Part shown: positions 52,556 to 63,669 of the stretch, piece after piece
How positions within the stretch are numbered: position 1 is the first letter of the stretch
Layout: every line of letters begins with the position of its first letter
Source: CAWINX01 sp963837585
GTDB taxonomy: Bacteria; Actinomycetota; Thermoleophilia; Solirubrobacterales; 70-9
Assembly: GCA_963837585.1 (NCBI GenBank)
Contig: CAWINX010000004.1
Span: 558,001 to 622,000 of the forward strand
Direction of reading: 5' to 3'
Length of the DNA stretch: 64,000 bases
Made by a program: the position numbers and the translations under genes
The notes under the pieces: model-generated
What the model was told of the DNA's origin: nothing
Seen by the model: the letters and a program-made list of their open reading frames with translations, nothing else
Databases searched by the model: none

Positions 52556-52660
52556 GAGAGACGGGGAGCCCCTCCCCCAGAGGCCCGTTGCGCAGCAGAT
52601 CGTCTGTCGAACTTCGGAACGTGGTCTCCAAGCCTCCGGGGGAGGGGCTCCCCGTCTCTC
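52556..52660. repeat. nadC-flanking structured element, copy B
   Basis: Stem of 29 pairs with one A-C mismatch (52556-52584 with 52632-52660; GAGAGACGGGGAGCCCCTCC and complement), closing the 47-nt loop at 52585-52631. The loop matches copy A at 45 of 47 positions, while most stem pairs differ from copy A but keep pairing. It lies between the nadC start and the ECF sigma gene. Confidence 0.8.
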
Positions 52661-52697
52661 TCACATCTCGCTCCACCGCAGCGTTTAATGCCATGAG

Positions 52698-53159
52698 GTG
52701 ACAAACCTGCCCCCCTTCCAAACCTTGTTCGATAGCTACGCCACCGACGTGATGGCGGTGCTGCGAGGTGCGGTCGGGGCCAGTGACGCCGACGACTGCT
52801 TCCAAGAGACTTTCCTTGCCGCGCTACGCGCCTATCCGAAACTCCCCAACGCCGGCAACCTGAGAGGGTGGCTGCTGACCATCGCCTACCGCAAGGCGAT
52901 CGACCAGCACCGCGCCAACGGGCGCCGGCCGCTGCCGACGGCCGAGCCGGTGGAAATCGCGGTCAGCGACCCCGAACCCGACGAGGGGATCTGGGCCCTC
53001 GTCGGCGCCCTCCCCCCGAAACAGCGCGCCGCCGTTGCGCTGCGCTACGCCTGCGACCTCCCCCACGCCGAGATCGCCGCCGCGCTCGGCTGCTCGCCGG
53101 AGGCTGCGCGACGCAGCCTGCACGAGGGAATGAAGCGACTGAGGAAGGAGCTGGCATGA
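52698..53159 (+). CDS. ECF-type RNA polymerase sigma factor
   Basis: 153 residues. Sigma-2 region ASDADDCFQETFLAALRAYP and NLRGWLLTIAYRKAIDQHRA; sigma-4 region LPPKQRAAVALRYACDLPHA and AAALGCSPEAARRSLHEGMK. It overlaps ogt by 4 bases (ATGA), and no anti-sigma factor gene follows. The pairing with a DNA alkyltransferase suggests it directs a response to alkylation damage, as an inference. Confidence 0.88.
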   Translation: MTNLPPFQTLFDSYATDVMAVLRGAVGASDADDCFQETFLAALRAYPKLPNAGNLRGWLLTIAYRKAIDQHRANGRRPLPTAEPVEIAVSDPEPDEGIWALVGALPPKQRAAVALRYACDLPHAEIAAALGCSPEAARRSLHEGMKRLRKELA

Positions 53160-53712
53160 AGACCGAGCTGCAACGCCTCGCCGAACGAGCCGACGCCGAG
53201 GGACTCCTGGACGTCGCCTACACGAGCATGGACTCGCCCTTCGGGCCCCTACTGCTGGCCGCGACCCCGCGCGGCCTGGTGCGGCTGAACCTGCCCAACC
53301 ACGACGCCGACGAGACGCTGGAGGAGCTGGCGAAACAGATCTCCCCCCGCGTCCTCGAGGCGCCCGCCAGGCTCGATCGGGCCCGGCGCGAGCTCGACCT
53401 CTACTTCGAGGGCAAGCTGCGCGACTTCGACCTCCCGGTCGACTACCGGCTGGCCAAGGGATTCCGCCTCAAGGTCGTGCGGGCGATCGCCCGCATCCCC
53501 TACGGCCAGACCCGCAGCTACACCGAGATGGCGCGCAGCGCCGGCAACGAGCGCGCGGTCCGCGCCGCCGGCACCGCCTGCGGCTCCAACCCGATCCCGA
53601 TCGTCGTCCCCTGCCACCGGGTACTGCGCAGCGGCGGCGGCCTCGGCGGCTACGGCGGCGGCCTGCCGATGAAGGAGGCTCTACTGGAGATGGAGGGGTC
53701 CGGGCCGGCTAG
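53156..53712 (+). CDS. ogt: methylated-DNA-protein cysteine methyltransferase
   Basis: Suicide repair protein removing O6-alkyl groups from guanine. The acceptor Cys is in IVVPCHRVLRSGG, preceded by IPYGQTRSYTEMAR and ERAVRAAGTACGSNPIP. The family normally ends soon after LPMKEALLEMEG. The literal frame runs to 53788 antisense to the arginase gene; a missing base near 53700 would end it at TAG 53710-53712. Coupled to the ECF sigma gene. Confidence 0.9.
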
Positions 53713-54590
53713 CTGGTCGAGCACTTCGGCGAGGAAGCCGACGATCGCCCGGGCGGCGCTGCGATCGGGATCGAGATCCGGGTTGTAGATGACGACGCTG
53801 AGGCGGGCGCAACCCGGCTCGGCAAGCGCGGTCTCGAAGACTCGGCGAGCTTGCCAGGAGAGTCCGCCGTTCTGGGGATAGTCGACCGCGGCGAGGGCGG
53901 CGGTGCTGAGCACGTCGAGGTCGAGGTGCAGCCACCAGCGCTCGCTGTGCTCGCGCACCCTCGCGACCGCCGCCGCGGTCAACGACCGAACGTCGCCGTC
54001 GAGCAAGCGGCGATCGTCGTAGGAGGAGGAGTCGCCCGGCGAGCGACTCGACCCCGTTCTCCGCCAGCTCGGCGCCGTCGCGCGGTCCGAGCAGGGCGGT
54101 CGCCTCGGCGTCGAGCTTCGGTAGGCGCTCAACCAGATCCGGCGGCAACTGCGAGTCGAACAGCCCCAGCGCCATCCCCAGCTCGGAGTCCGACCCCTCG
54201 CCGGTCGGCGAGGCGAGCGGTGGGTAGGCGTCCTCGTGGCCGTCGACCATCACCAGCCCGCAGGAGCCCTCGCGCGACTGGATGGCGCTCAGCGCGCCGA
54301 CCAGCACCGGGCAATCCCCGCCGACGCAGCAGCGCCCGAGCGTCGCGATCGAGGGTCGCGGCGACCGCGACCTCGGTGGCCTCAAGCAGCTCGATCAAGC
54401 CGGGCTCGTTGGCAAACCCGGACGGGCCTCGACCGGGATCGCGTACCCGCAGAGGCAGCTCGCCCCGATCCTCCGCCAGGCCCGCGAGGCGGGCGAGGAG
54501 ACCGCACTCGCGCAGGACCCTCGAGGCGGCGGCGATGCCATCGTCCCTGCCGGTGGACGAGTAGGGAACGCCGTATAGCTCGTAGCTCAT
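53650..54590 (-). CDS. arginase/agmatinase family protein, frameshifted twice
   Basis: About 310 residues after corrections near 54347-54352 and 54035-54037. Start MSYELYGVPYSSTGRDDGIA; metal-site motifs VGGDCPVLVGAL, VDGHEDAYPP and WLHLDLDVLSTAAL. In true arginases the first motif is GGDH; Cys replaces the His ligand here, so the activity may differ from arginase. The ATG overlaps the expected prfB stop. The 3' end is uncertain because it converges with ogt. Confidence 0.8.
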
Positions 54591-55714
54591 CCCGATCGGA
54601 CGATGAAGCGGCGGCGGTCTTGTTGAGGTAGTCGCGGATGAAGTCGTCGATGTCGCCGTCGAGGACACCCTGGGTGTCTCCGGACTCGTGGCCGGTGCGA
54701 TGGTCTTTGACCCGCTGGTCGGGGTGCAGGAAGTAACTGCGGATCTGCGATCCCCAGGCGACGTCCTTGACCTCGCCGCGCTCCTTGGCCAGCGTCTCGG
54801 CGCGTTTGCGCTCCTCCAGCTCGATCAGCTTCGAGCGCAGCAGCTGCATCGCGACGGCCTTGTTCTGGGTCTGGGAGCGCTCGTTCTGGCACTGGACGAC
54901 GACGCCGGTGGGGATGTGGGTGATCCGCACCGCCGAGTCGGTCTTGTTGACGTGCTGGCCGCCGGCGCCGGAGGCGCGGTAGGTGTCGATGCGGAGGTCG
55001 TCGTCGGAGATCTCGACCTCCACCCCTTCGTCAACCAGCGGACCGACGTCGACCTGGGCGAAGCTGGTGTGGCGGCGGGCCGAGGAGTCGAAGGGGGAGA
55101 TCCGCACCAGCCGGTGGACGCCGCGCTCCGCCGCAAAGAGGCCGTAGGCGTTCTCGCCGCGGGCGATGAAGGTCGCCGACTTCAAGCCGGCCTCCTCCCC
55201 CGGCGAGGCCTCCTTCATCTCGACCTCGAAGCCGCGGCGCTCGGCCCAGCGCAGGTACATCCGCAACAGCATCTCCGCCCAGTCCTGGGAGTCGGTGCCG
55301 CCGGCGCCGGCATGGACGGTGACCACGGCGTCGCCCGCGTCGTACTCCCCGCTGAACAGGCGCGCCTCCTCGAGCGCCGCCAGCCGCCGCTCCACCGAGG
55401 CGAGCTGGGAGGCGAGCTCAGATGCCATCTCCTCGTCTTCGGCGGCCATCTCGACGAGCTCGTCGAGGTCGGCGACGTCGGACTCGAGACCGGCGAACGT
55501 CTTCAGCTTGCGCTGGGCGCGGGCGTGGGCCGCGGAGGTCCGAGCGGCCGCCTCCTGGTCGTCCCAGAAGCCGGGCCGCTGCATCTCGGCCTCAAGGCGC
55601 TCGACCTCTCCCTCGAGCGAAGCCGGGTCAAAGGTAGTCCGAGAGCAGCTTCAACTGCTCGCGGATCTCGGCGAGCCGCGCCGGCACCGATTCGGTTGAG
55701 GCGGCCTCGGCCAT
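54587..55714 (-). CDS. prfB: peptide chain release factor 2 (programmed +1 frameshift)
   Basis: Terminates translation at UGA and UAA. About 372 residues. The first 27 codons end in TAC CTT TGA C, the conserved autoregulatory frameshift site; the +1 frame continues DPASLEGEVERLEAEMQRPG. Then the SPF anticodon tripeptide (RISPFDSSARRHTSF) and the GGQ motif (ASGAGGQHVNKTDSAVRITH) follow. At the 3' end one base seems missing near 54609-54617; with it the stop is at 54589-54587, overlapping the arginase-family ATG. It is the usual partner downstream of secA. Confidence 0.95.
55626..55636 (-). promoter_or_regulatory. RF2 programmed frameshift site
   Basis: Minus-strand TACCTTTGACC, codon 27-28 of prfB. 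In-frame UGA (55630-55628) after CTT; +1 slippage restores the full protein. RF2 level controls its own synthesis here. Confidence 0.93.
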
Positions 55715-55723
55715 GCACACACC

Positions 55724-56125
55724 CTATCCAGTGCCGCTTCCGTGGTCGAAGCCGCCCGCGTGGAGCGCCTCGGCACGATCCTCGTAAGGGCGCCAGCTCC
55801 GGACCCGGTGGTCGTGCAGCTCGAAAAACCAGGCCATCTCGTCTTCACCGGCCGGTGAGTCGTCCTCGTCCCAGCGCCAGACTCGCCTGATCAGCGCCAC
55901 CGCCCGGCCCCTCCCCCTCGTCCCGTCCTCGTACAGCTCATCCAGCTCGATCGTCTGCTGCACGCCACCCGGCGCCCGCGTCGCCCACAACCGGGCAGCC
56001 TCCCGCCCCTTGCGCAGCCCCTTCATCGAGTGCAGCTCGACCTCCGGGTCGAGGACCGCTACGAAAGCATCCAGATCCCGCTCGTTGAAAGCGCGGATGA
56101 ACTCTCGAATCGGGTCGTGGATCAC
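55724..56125 (-). CDS. SnoaL/NTF2-like protein
   Basis: 133 residues, cone-shaped SnoaL fold. Typical opening IHDPIREFIRAFNERDLDAF, then LDPEVELHSMKGLRKGREAA and RRVWRWDEDDSPAGEDEMAW. Members include cyclases, isomerases and ligand-binding proteins; the role here is unknown. GTG 56125 has a GGAGGG site 6 bases upstream, and that site is inside the right arm of the secA-end hairpin. It sits between secA and prfB. Confidence 0.8.
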   Translation of the reverse strand: MIHDPIREFIRAFNERDLDAFVAVLDPEVELHSMKGLRKGREAARLWATRAPGGVQQTIELDELYEDGTRGRGRAVALIRRVWRWDEDDSPAGEDEMAWFFELHDHRVRSWRPYEDRAEALHAGGFDHGSGTG

Positions 56126-56132
56126 GCGGGGC

Positions 56133-56225
56133 CCTCCGGCAGGGGTGGAACGTCTTGTACTTTTTTGCGGCACCGGGGTCAGCCACCCCGTTCCAGAAAA
56201 AGTTAAGTGGAACCCCTGCCGGAGG
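56133..56225. repeat. large hairpin between secA and the SnoaL-like gene
   Basis: Perfect 14-bp arms CCTCCGGCAGGGGT and ACCCCTGCCGGAGG around 65 nt that hold an inner stem CGGGGT/ACCCCG. One arm covers the ribosome binding site of the SnoaL-like gene. The loop also encodes a run like the SecA tail (KKYKTFHP versus KKYKKCHG), as if the secA end had been partly duplicated. Confidence 0.6.
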
Positions 56226-56227
56226 CC

Positions 56228-59076
56228 TCACGCACCGTGGCACTTCTTGTACTTCTTGCCGCCCACACCAGCAGGGGTCGTTGCGGCCGACTTTGTCGTG
56301 GTCGTCTTTGACCACCGTCTCGACAACCTCGGTCGCGCCGTTGCCCATCTGAGGGGGACCGCTCGCCCCAGCCGCGGTCATCTCCATCGCCCCGACCGAC
56401 CCGGCCGCGGCCACCTGCTGCAGCGCCGACGGCTGCGCCTCCGGCGTGCCGCCCGAGTAGTCGAGCACCGCGGGCTGGCCCTCGCCGTTGGGCGCGAACG
56501 CCGCCTGCGCCTGCTCGGGGTCGAGCTCGACCTCGACGTGGAAGATCAGCCGGCTGAATTCCTCCCAGATCGAGTGCATCAGCTCCTCGAACATGCCGAA
56601 GCCCTCGTTTTTGTAGGCGACGAGGGGATCGATCTGGGCGAAGCCGCGCAGGTGGATGCCCTCGCGCAGGTAGTCCATGTCGTAGAGGTGCTCGCGCCAG
56701 CGGGTGTCGATCACCTGCAGCAGGATCGAGCGCTCCAGGTAGCGCATCAGCTCCTCGCCGAACTGACCCTCGCGCTCGTCGTAGGCCTTCATCGCGTCGT
56801 CGTCGAGGGCGTCCTTGAGCTTTTCGCGATCGACCGTCTCCGGAGCGATCGAGCCGACGTCGACGCTGACCGGCCAAATCAAGCGCAGCTGCGTCTCCAG
56901 CTCCCCCAGGTCCCAGTCCTCGAGGATGTCGCCCGGCGTGTACTCGTCGACGAGCCGCTCGATCACGCCCTCCATCTCGTCGCGCGCCACTTCCGAAATG
57001 TCGCGCCCCTCGAGGATCTCGCGGCGGTATTTGTAGACCACGCGCCGCTGCTCGTTCATCACGTCGTCGTACTCGAGCACCCGCTTGCGGATCAGGAAGT
57101 TCTGCTCCTCGACCTTCTTCTGGGCGTTCTCGACGGTTTTGGTCAGCATTTTCGCCTCGAGCGGCAACTCCTGACCCTCCTCGTCGATCGGGCCGAGCCG
57201 GTCGAGGATTTTGTAGATGCGATCGCCGGCGAAGAGGCGGATCACGTCGTCCTCCGCCGAGAGGTAGAAGCGGGTCTCGCCCGGGTCGCCCTGGCGGCCG
57301 GCGCGACCGCGCAGCTGGTTGTCGATGCGGCGGGACTCGTGGCGCTCGGTGCCGCAGATGAAGAGGCCGCCCAGCTCTTTCACCTCTTCCGCCTCGGCGT
57401 CGCAGCGCGGCTCCAGCTCGGCGACCTCGGCCGCCAGCGCCTCCTCGTAGCCCTCGTCCTCAGGAGAGATGCCGCGCTTCTTCAGCTCGTGGACCGCGAG
57501 CTGCTCGGGGTCGCCGCCGAGCTTGATGTCGACGCCGCGGCCGGCCATGTTGGTCGCGATCATCACCGCGCCGCGGCGGCCGGCCTGGGCGATCCGCTCG
57601 CCCTCGCGCTCGGCGTGCTCCGGCTTTGCGTTCAGCACCGCGTGCTCGATTCCGTTGCGCTTCAGCTCGGCGGCGATCATCTCGGAGACCTCGACTGAGA
57701 CCGTGCCGACCAGGATCGGCTGCCCCTTCTCATGGCGCTCCTCGATCTCGGTCATCACCGCCTTCCACTTGCCGTCTTTGGTTTTGAAGATCTGGTCGTT
57801 TTTGTCGGCGCGGACCATCGGCTGGTTGGTCGGCACCTCGACCACCGGGATCTTGTAGATCTTCATGAACTCGGTGGCCTCGGTCAGCGCCGTGCCGGTC
57901 ATCCCGGAGAGCTTGTCGTAGAGGCGGAAGTAGTTCTGCAGGGTGATCGTGGCGAGCGTCTGGTTCTCCTCGCGGATCGCCACGCCCTCCTTGGCCTCGA
58001 CCGCCTGGTGCAGCCCCTCCGACCAGCGCCTCCCCTCGAGGATGCGGCCGGTGAACTCGTCGATGATCATCACCTCGCCGTCGACCACCGCGTAGTCCTT
58101 GTCGCGTTTGTAGAGGGACTCGGCCTTGAGCGACTGGACCAGGTGGTTGACGAGGCTGCCGTGCTCTCCCAGATAGAGGTTGTCGACTCCGATGAACTCC
58201 TCGGCGCGCTGCACGCCGCGCTCGGTCGGCGCCACCGTCTTGTGCTTCTCGTCGAACTCGTAGTCGTAGTCGACGTCGGAGGTGTCCTTCGACTCGCCCA
58301 GGGATTTGAGCTTCTCTTTGGCCTGGACGCCGGTCAGCTGCTTGGCGAGGCGAGCAAACGTGTAGTAGGTCTGAGCCGCCTGCTCTGGAGCGCCCGAGAT
58401 GATCAGCGGCGTCCGCGCCTCGTCGATCAGGATGTTGTCGACCTCGTCGACGACCGCGAAGTGGTGGCCGCGTTGCACGCAGTGCTCGAGGGCCGAGGCC
58501 ATGTTGTCGCGCAGGTAGTCGAAGCCGAATTCCGAGTTGGTCCCGTAGACGACGTCGCAGGCGTACTTCTGCTGGCGGGCCTCGTGGTCGTCGCCCTCCT
58601 GGATCGAGGCGACGCTGACCCCGAGCGCCTCATAGATCGGCGTCATCCACTCGGCGTCGCGACGCGCCAGGTAGTCGTTGACCGTGACGAGGTGGACGCT
58701 GTCGCCGGCCAGCGTGTTGAGGAAGACCGCGAGCGTCGCGGTCAGGGTCTTGCCCTCGCCGGTCCGCATCTCGGCGATCGCCCCGTCGTTGAGGACCATG
58801 CCGCCGATCAACTGCACGTCGTAGTGGCGCTGGCCGAGCGTGCGGCGGGCCGCCTCCCTGGTCAGCGCAAAGGCCTCCGGAAGCAGCTCGTCGAGCGACT
58901 CTCCCTCGCCGGGCGCGCGCCCGCAGCTTGTCGGCCTCCTCGCGAAGCTCGGAATCCTCCAGAGCCTCCATCTCGGGCTCGAAGCGGTTGATCGCCTCGG
59001 CGCGCTTCTCGTAAGCCTTGAATTTGCGCCCCTCCCCGACGCGCAGGGCGCGCGTGACCATGTCCCTCGCAGGCAT
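56228..59076 (-). CDS. secA: preprotein translocase subunit SecA, frameshifted twice
   Basis: Motor ATPase of the Sec pathway, about 949 residues. Walker A MRTGEGKTLTATL, DEVD box VVDEVDNILIDEARTP, GMTGTALTEATEF, and RGRAGRQGDPGETRFYLSAEDD are in place. The C-terminal zinc tail corrects to NDPCWCGGKKYKKCHGA after dropping one base at 56262-56264; near the N-terminus one base too many lies at about 58911-58921 (LRARAGEGESLDELLPEAFA restored). Start ATG 59076. Both breaks fall in G/C runs. Confidence 0.96.
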
Positions 59077-59117
59077 GGCCCTAGGTTAGCGGGGCCGGCG
59101 AAGCGGTCAGGGCGCCA

Positions 59118-59468
59118 TCAGCCCGCGGTTCGCCCCCGAAGGCGAGCCACCGCGCGACGAGTCTGGGTGCGCTTGCGGCGCAAGTCGCGGTGCTTCTTGA
59201 CCTGGCGACGGACGTCCTCGGCCAGCTCGTGGATCGTGTGGACCATCTCCGGCGCGGCCTCCTTGGCGCGCAGCGTCGCGCCCTTCAGCCTGAGAGTCGC
59301 CTCCGCCACCTGATTGTCGGCGATCGAAGGGTTGCGCTCCTCGTAGACCTCGATGTCGAGGGTGGCCAGCTCGGAGACCTGTCTGCCGACCCGCCGAAAT
59401 CGCTTGAAGATGTGCTCCCGAAGCTCGTCGGTTACCTCGACGTTTCGACCACGCACCTCAATCCGCAT
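59118..59468 (-). CDS. hpf: ribosome hibernation promoting factor, short form
   Basis: 116 residues, HPF/YfiA fold. Starts MRIEVRGRNVEVTDELREHI, with the basic helices FKRFRRVGRQVSELATLDIE and DVRRQVKKHRDLRRKRTQTR that bind the 30S decoding centre. Lacks the long-form C-terminal dimerisation domain that most actinobacterial HPFs carry. It sits between comF and secA, its conserved place. Confidence 0.92.
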   Translation of the reverse strand: MRIEVRGRNVEVTDELREHIFKRFRRVGRQVSELATLDIEVYEERNPSIADNQVAEATLRLKGATLRAKEAAPEMVHTIHELAEDVRRQVKKHRDLRRKRTQTRRAVARLRGRTAG

Positions 59469-59505
59469 TTTCGACCTCCTTAGGTGTCTACTTCGATGCT
59501 ACGCC

Positions 59506-60173
59506 TCAAAGGCGTCGAGCGAAAGTAATTGCGACGATTCGGACGGCGCCGGCGCCGCGAAGGGCCTGGGCGCAGGCGGACAGGGTGGCGCCGGTGGTGA
59601 AGACGTCGTCGACGAGGAGGACGCTGCGGGGCGCCGCGCCGGTGGCGTGGATGCGTGGCGGGCTGCCGATCCTCTGTCCGCGCCGCTTGCCGATCTGTCG
59701 GCCCCCGCCTCGACGGGCGAGGCAGGCATCGAGCGGCGCACCGAGGCGTTCGGCCAGACCCGCCGCAAACTCTCCGGCCGGATCGAACCCCCGTTTCATC
59801 GCGCGCAGCGGCGCCGGCGGCACCGCCACGATCCGCCCGCCGAGCAGCTCGGGCGGGAACGAGGGCATGGACGCGATCTGCCATCAACTCGGCGACCGGC
59901 AAGCAGGCGGCGAAACTTCAGCGCACCGACGAGATCGCGGGCGACGCCCTCATACGGCGCCGAGGACCAGGCCCGATCGATCCCCGGCGGGCCCTTCCCA
60001 TGCAACGGCATCGCGACTGCGAGGCGCGCTTCGCATCGCCCGCAGACCACGGCGTCACCCTCGCAGCGCCGCCCGCAGGCGGCGCAAAGGGGTGGGACGA
60101 GGCCGACGACAACGGCGCGGAGCAGGCTCACCTCTCCAGCCTGGAAGCTCAACGCGCGCCGATGGCGCGCCAA
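59506..60173 (-). CDS. comF: ComF family phosphoribosyltransferase-like protein, frameshifted
   Basis: About 220 residues after corrections near 59899-59901 and 59872-59876. N-terminal zinc finger LCAACGRRCEGDAVVCGRCE, middle WSSAPYEGVARDLVGALKFR, and the PRPP-binding loop SVLLVDDVFTTGATLSACAQ of the phosphoribosyltransferase fold. ComF proteins act in DNA uptake or recombination with an unclear chemical role. The start is uncertain (TTG 60173 or GTG 60131). It precedes hpf. Confidence 0.85.
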
Positions 60174-60201
60174 CCGTCAAAAGAGCGTCAAGACTTGCCG
60201 G

Positions 60202-61209
60202 TCACTTCGTGACGCGGGCGGCGATTCCGCCGATCAGGGCCGACCCCGGGGCCAGCTCGACCCCTTCGAGCAGGATCGCGTCGCGGATCTGGGCGCCGGA
60301 CCCGATCCGGCAACCGTCGCCGACGATCGCCGGCCCTTCGATCCCGACCCCATCCCCCAGCTCGACCCCTTCGCCGATCAGGACCGGGGGTTCGACCAGG
60401 GCGTCGCCGAGCGGGCTGGCGGAGCGAACCCCCTCCGCCACCTCGGGCGCCCCGGGCTCGACCGCGACCGCCCCGCGCAGCGCGTCGAGGTTGCCCTGCC
60501 GCAGCTCGTCGAGGTTGCCGATGTCGTTCCAGTAGGCGTCGATCTCGTGCGAGTAGAAGGGGATGTCGCCCTCGAGCAGAGCCGGGAAGACGTCCATCGC
60601 CCAGTCGGCAAAGCCGGGTGGGTCGTCGGGCCCGGCTGCCTTGCTGGTGCCCGGCTCGGGAAAGAAGTCGAAGATCTCGGCGTCGAACATGTAGATGCCG
60701 CAGTTGGCGAGGTCCGACAGCGCCTCGGCCGGGTCGGGCTTCTCCTGGAAGCCCTGGATGCGGCCATCGGCGCCGGTGATCGCGACGCCGAACTGGCTGG
60801 TGTCGGCGACGCGCCTGGTCGCCAGGGTCGCGACCCCGTCATGGGACTGGTGAAAGGCGCGCATCGCCGCGAGGTCGAGGTCGGTGAGGGCGTCGCCGGA
60901 GATGACCAGGAAGGAGTCGCCGAGGAAGCCGGCGGCGTTTCGCACCCCGCCCGAAGTGCCCAGCAGCTTCTCCTCGCGGCTGTAGGAGAGCTCGACGCCG
61001 AGCGCCGAGCCGTCGCCGAAGCGACCCTCGATCGTCTCCGGGAACCAGTGCAGGTTGGCGATCGTCTCGGTGAAGCCGTGGCCGGCGAGCAGGCGCAGGA
61101 TGTGCTCCATCACCGGCCGGTTGAGCACCGGCACCATCGGCTTCGGCATGCCGTAGGTGATCGGGCGCAGCCGGGTGCCCAGCCCGGCCGCGAGGACCAT
61201 CGCCTTCAT
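60202..61209 (-). CDS. sugar-phosphate nucleotidyltransferase (mannose-1-phosphate guanylyltransferase-like)
   Basis: 335 residues. Nucleotidyl-transferase start MVLAAGLGTRLRPITYGMPK with the GxGxRLxP and KPM pattern, then VISGDALTDLDLAAMRAFHQ and FQEKPDP. The C-terminal left-handed beta-helix hexapeptide repeats (LIGEGVELGDGVGIEGPAIV) follow. Either GDP-mannose or glucose-1-phosphate thymidylyl/uridylyl products are possible; the mannose neighbours favour GDP-mannose. It starts 4 bases after the ahcY stop. Confidence 0.87.
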   Translation of the reverse strand: MKAMVLAAGLGTRLRPITYGMPKPMVPVLNRPVMEHILRLLAGHGFTETIANLHWFPETIEGRFGDGSALGVELSYSREEKLLGTSGGVRNAAGFLGDSFLVISGDALTDLDLAAMRAFHQSHDGVATLATRRVADTSQFGVAITGADGRIQGFQEKPDPAEALSDLANCGIYMFDAEIFDFFPEPGTSKAAGPDDPPGFADWAMDVFPALLEGDIPFYSHEIDAYWNDIGNLDELRQGNLDALRGAVAVEPGAPEVAEGVRSASPLGDALVEPPVLIGEGVELGDGVGIEGPAIVGDGCRIGSGAQIRDAILLEGVELAPGSALIGGIAARVTK

Positions 61210-61213
61210 CGAC

Positions 61214-62633
<1,420 letters not shown>

Positions 62634-62685
62634 CGATTCCTTTCGGCGTTCGTTGCGAAGTCCGGCGAAGGATACGGAGGGCGGG

Positions 62686-63669
62686 CTAAGGACGGCCGAG
62701 CGCAGCCTTGAAGCCCTCGATCGCCTCGACCGGCAGCGGGTCGACGCCGCGCGCTTCGGCCAGGCTCAGCGAGACCAGGTCGCCGAGCATCACGGCCCAG
62801 AGCAGCCTCGCGACGCGGGTCTCCCCCACCGCCTCGACTCGCACCACGGGCGCGCCGGCCGCGACGACCGCCTCGGCGGTCAGCTCGAAGCGACGACGCT
62901 CGCGGGGGTGCTGGTCGGAGTCCTCGAGGAAGACCGCCGAGAGGCGGGCGCCGCTCTCGACGCCACCGGCCCAGCCGCAGATCTCGTTGTGGTCGGCCTC
63001 CGGGAGCTCGGAGAAGAACGCGGGCAGCTTCGCGTTCTCGTTGACCTGGGTCTTCCAGCGGCGGGCGACCGGAGCGGTGAGGTCGGCGCCGGCGATCACC
63101 GGGAACGTTCCCTCGAGTTCGCCGGCGATCTCCGCGGCGCGCGCCTGGAGGTCGTCCAGCTGTCCTTCCAGGAAGGCCGCGGCCGCGTCGATCTCGGTGT
63201 GGACGCGGGGCGCCGCGCCGGCCAGGGCGGCGACCTCCGTCGCGATGGCGAACATGTAGGCGACGGCGGCGCGCGGCTGCAGGATGCCGGGCAGGCCGAT
63301 CACCGGGGCGCCCGCCTCGCGCGCCCCGTCGACCAGGTCGCCGCCGGTGCCGGCGACGATGCGACGGACGCCGAGCGCCTCGCCGGCGGCGAAGCAGGCC
63401 AGCGTCTCCTCGGTGTTGCCCGAGTAGCTGGAGAAGAGCCCCGTCCACTCCGGAGTCACCCAGCTCGGCAGCTCATAGCCGCGGACGGTGATCAGCGGGC
63501 GGGTGAGGCGGTCGCCGAGCGCCGCGGCGGCGAGGTCGCCGCCGATCGCCGAGCCGCCCATCCCGCAGACGATCACGCCGGCCGCATCGGCGGCCTCCAG
63601 CCGCGCCGACTCGACTCGCCAGAGGGCGTCGCGGAGATGGTCTGGGATGGCGAGAACGTCTTCGAGCAT
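62686..63669 (-). CDS. bifunctional phosphoglucose/phosphomannose isomerase
   Basis: 327 residues with two SIS domains. VIVCGMGGSAIGGDLAAAAL and LFSSYSGNTEETLACFAAGE are the sugar-phosphate-binding loops; NENAKLPAFFSELPEADHNE carries the catalytic region typical of the archaeal-type Pgi/Pmi family. Interconverts fructose-6-P with glucose-6-P and mannose-6-P. The ATG overlaps the upstream nucleotidyltransferase stop (TGATG), fitting a mannose pathway operon. Confidence 0.9.
   Translation of the reverse strand: MLEDVLAIPDHLRDALWRVESARLEAADAAGVIVCGMGGSAIGGDLAAAALGDRLTRPLITVRGYELPSWVTPEWTGLFSSYSGNTEETLACFAAGEALGVRRIVAGTGGDLVDGAREAGAPVIGLPGILQPRAAVAYMFAIATEVAALAGAAPRVHTEIDAAAAFLEGQLDDLQARAAEIAGELEGTFPVIAGADLTAPVARRWKTQVNENAKLPAFFSELPEADHNEICGWAGGVESGARLSAVFLEDSDQHPRERRRFELTAEAVVAAGAPVVRVEAVGETRVARLLWAVMLGDLVSLSLAEARGVDPLPVEAIEGFKAALGRP

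Noticed and set aside
51578..52660. Integron attC sites or insertion-sequence ends around nadC
   Set aside because: No integrase, transposase or target duplication is visible, and loop conservation with stem change does not fit either.
55628..55630. Frameshift error in the prfB 5' part
   Set aside because: The CTT TGA C context is the known programmed site, so it is real recoding.
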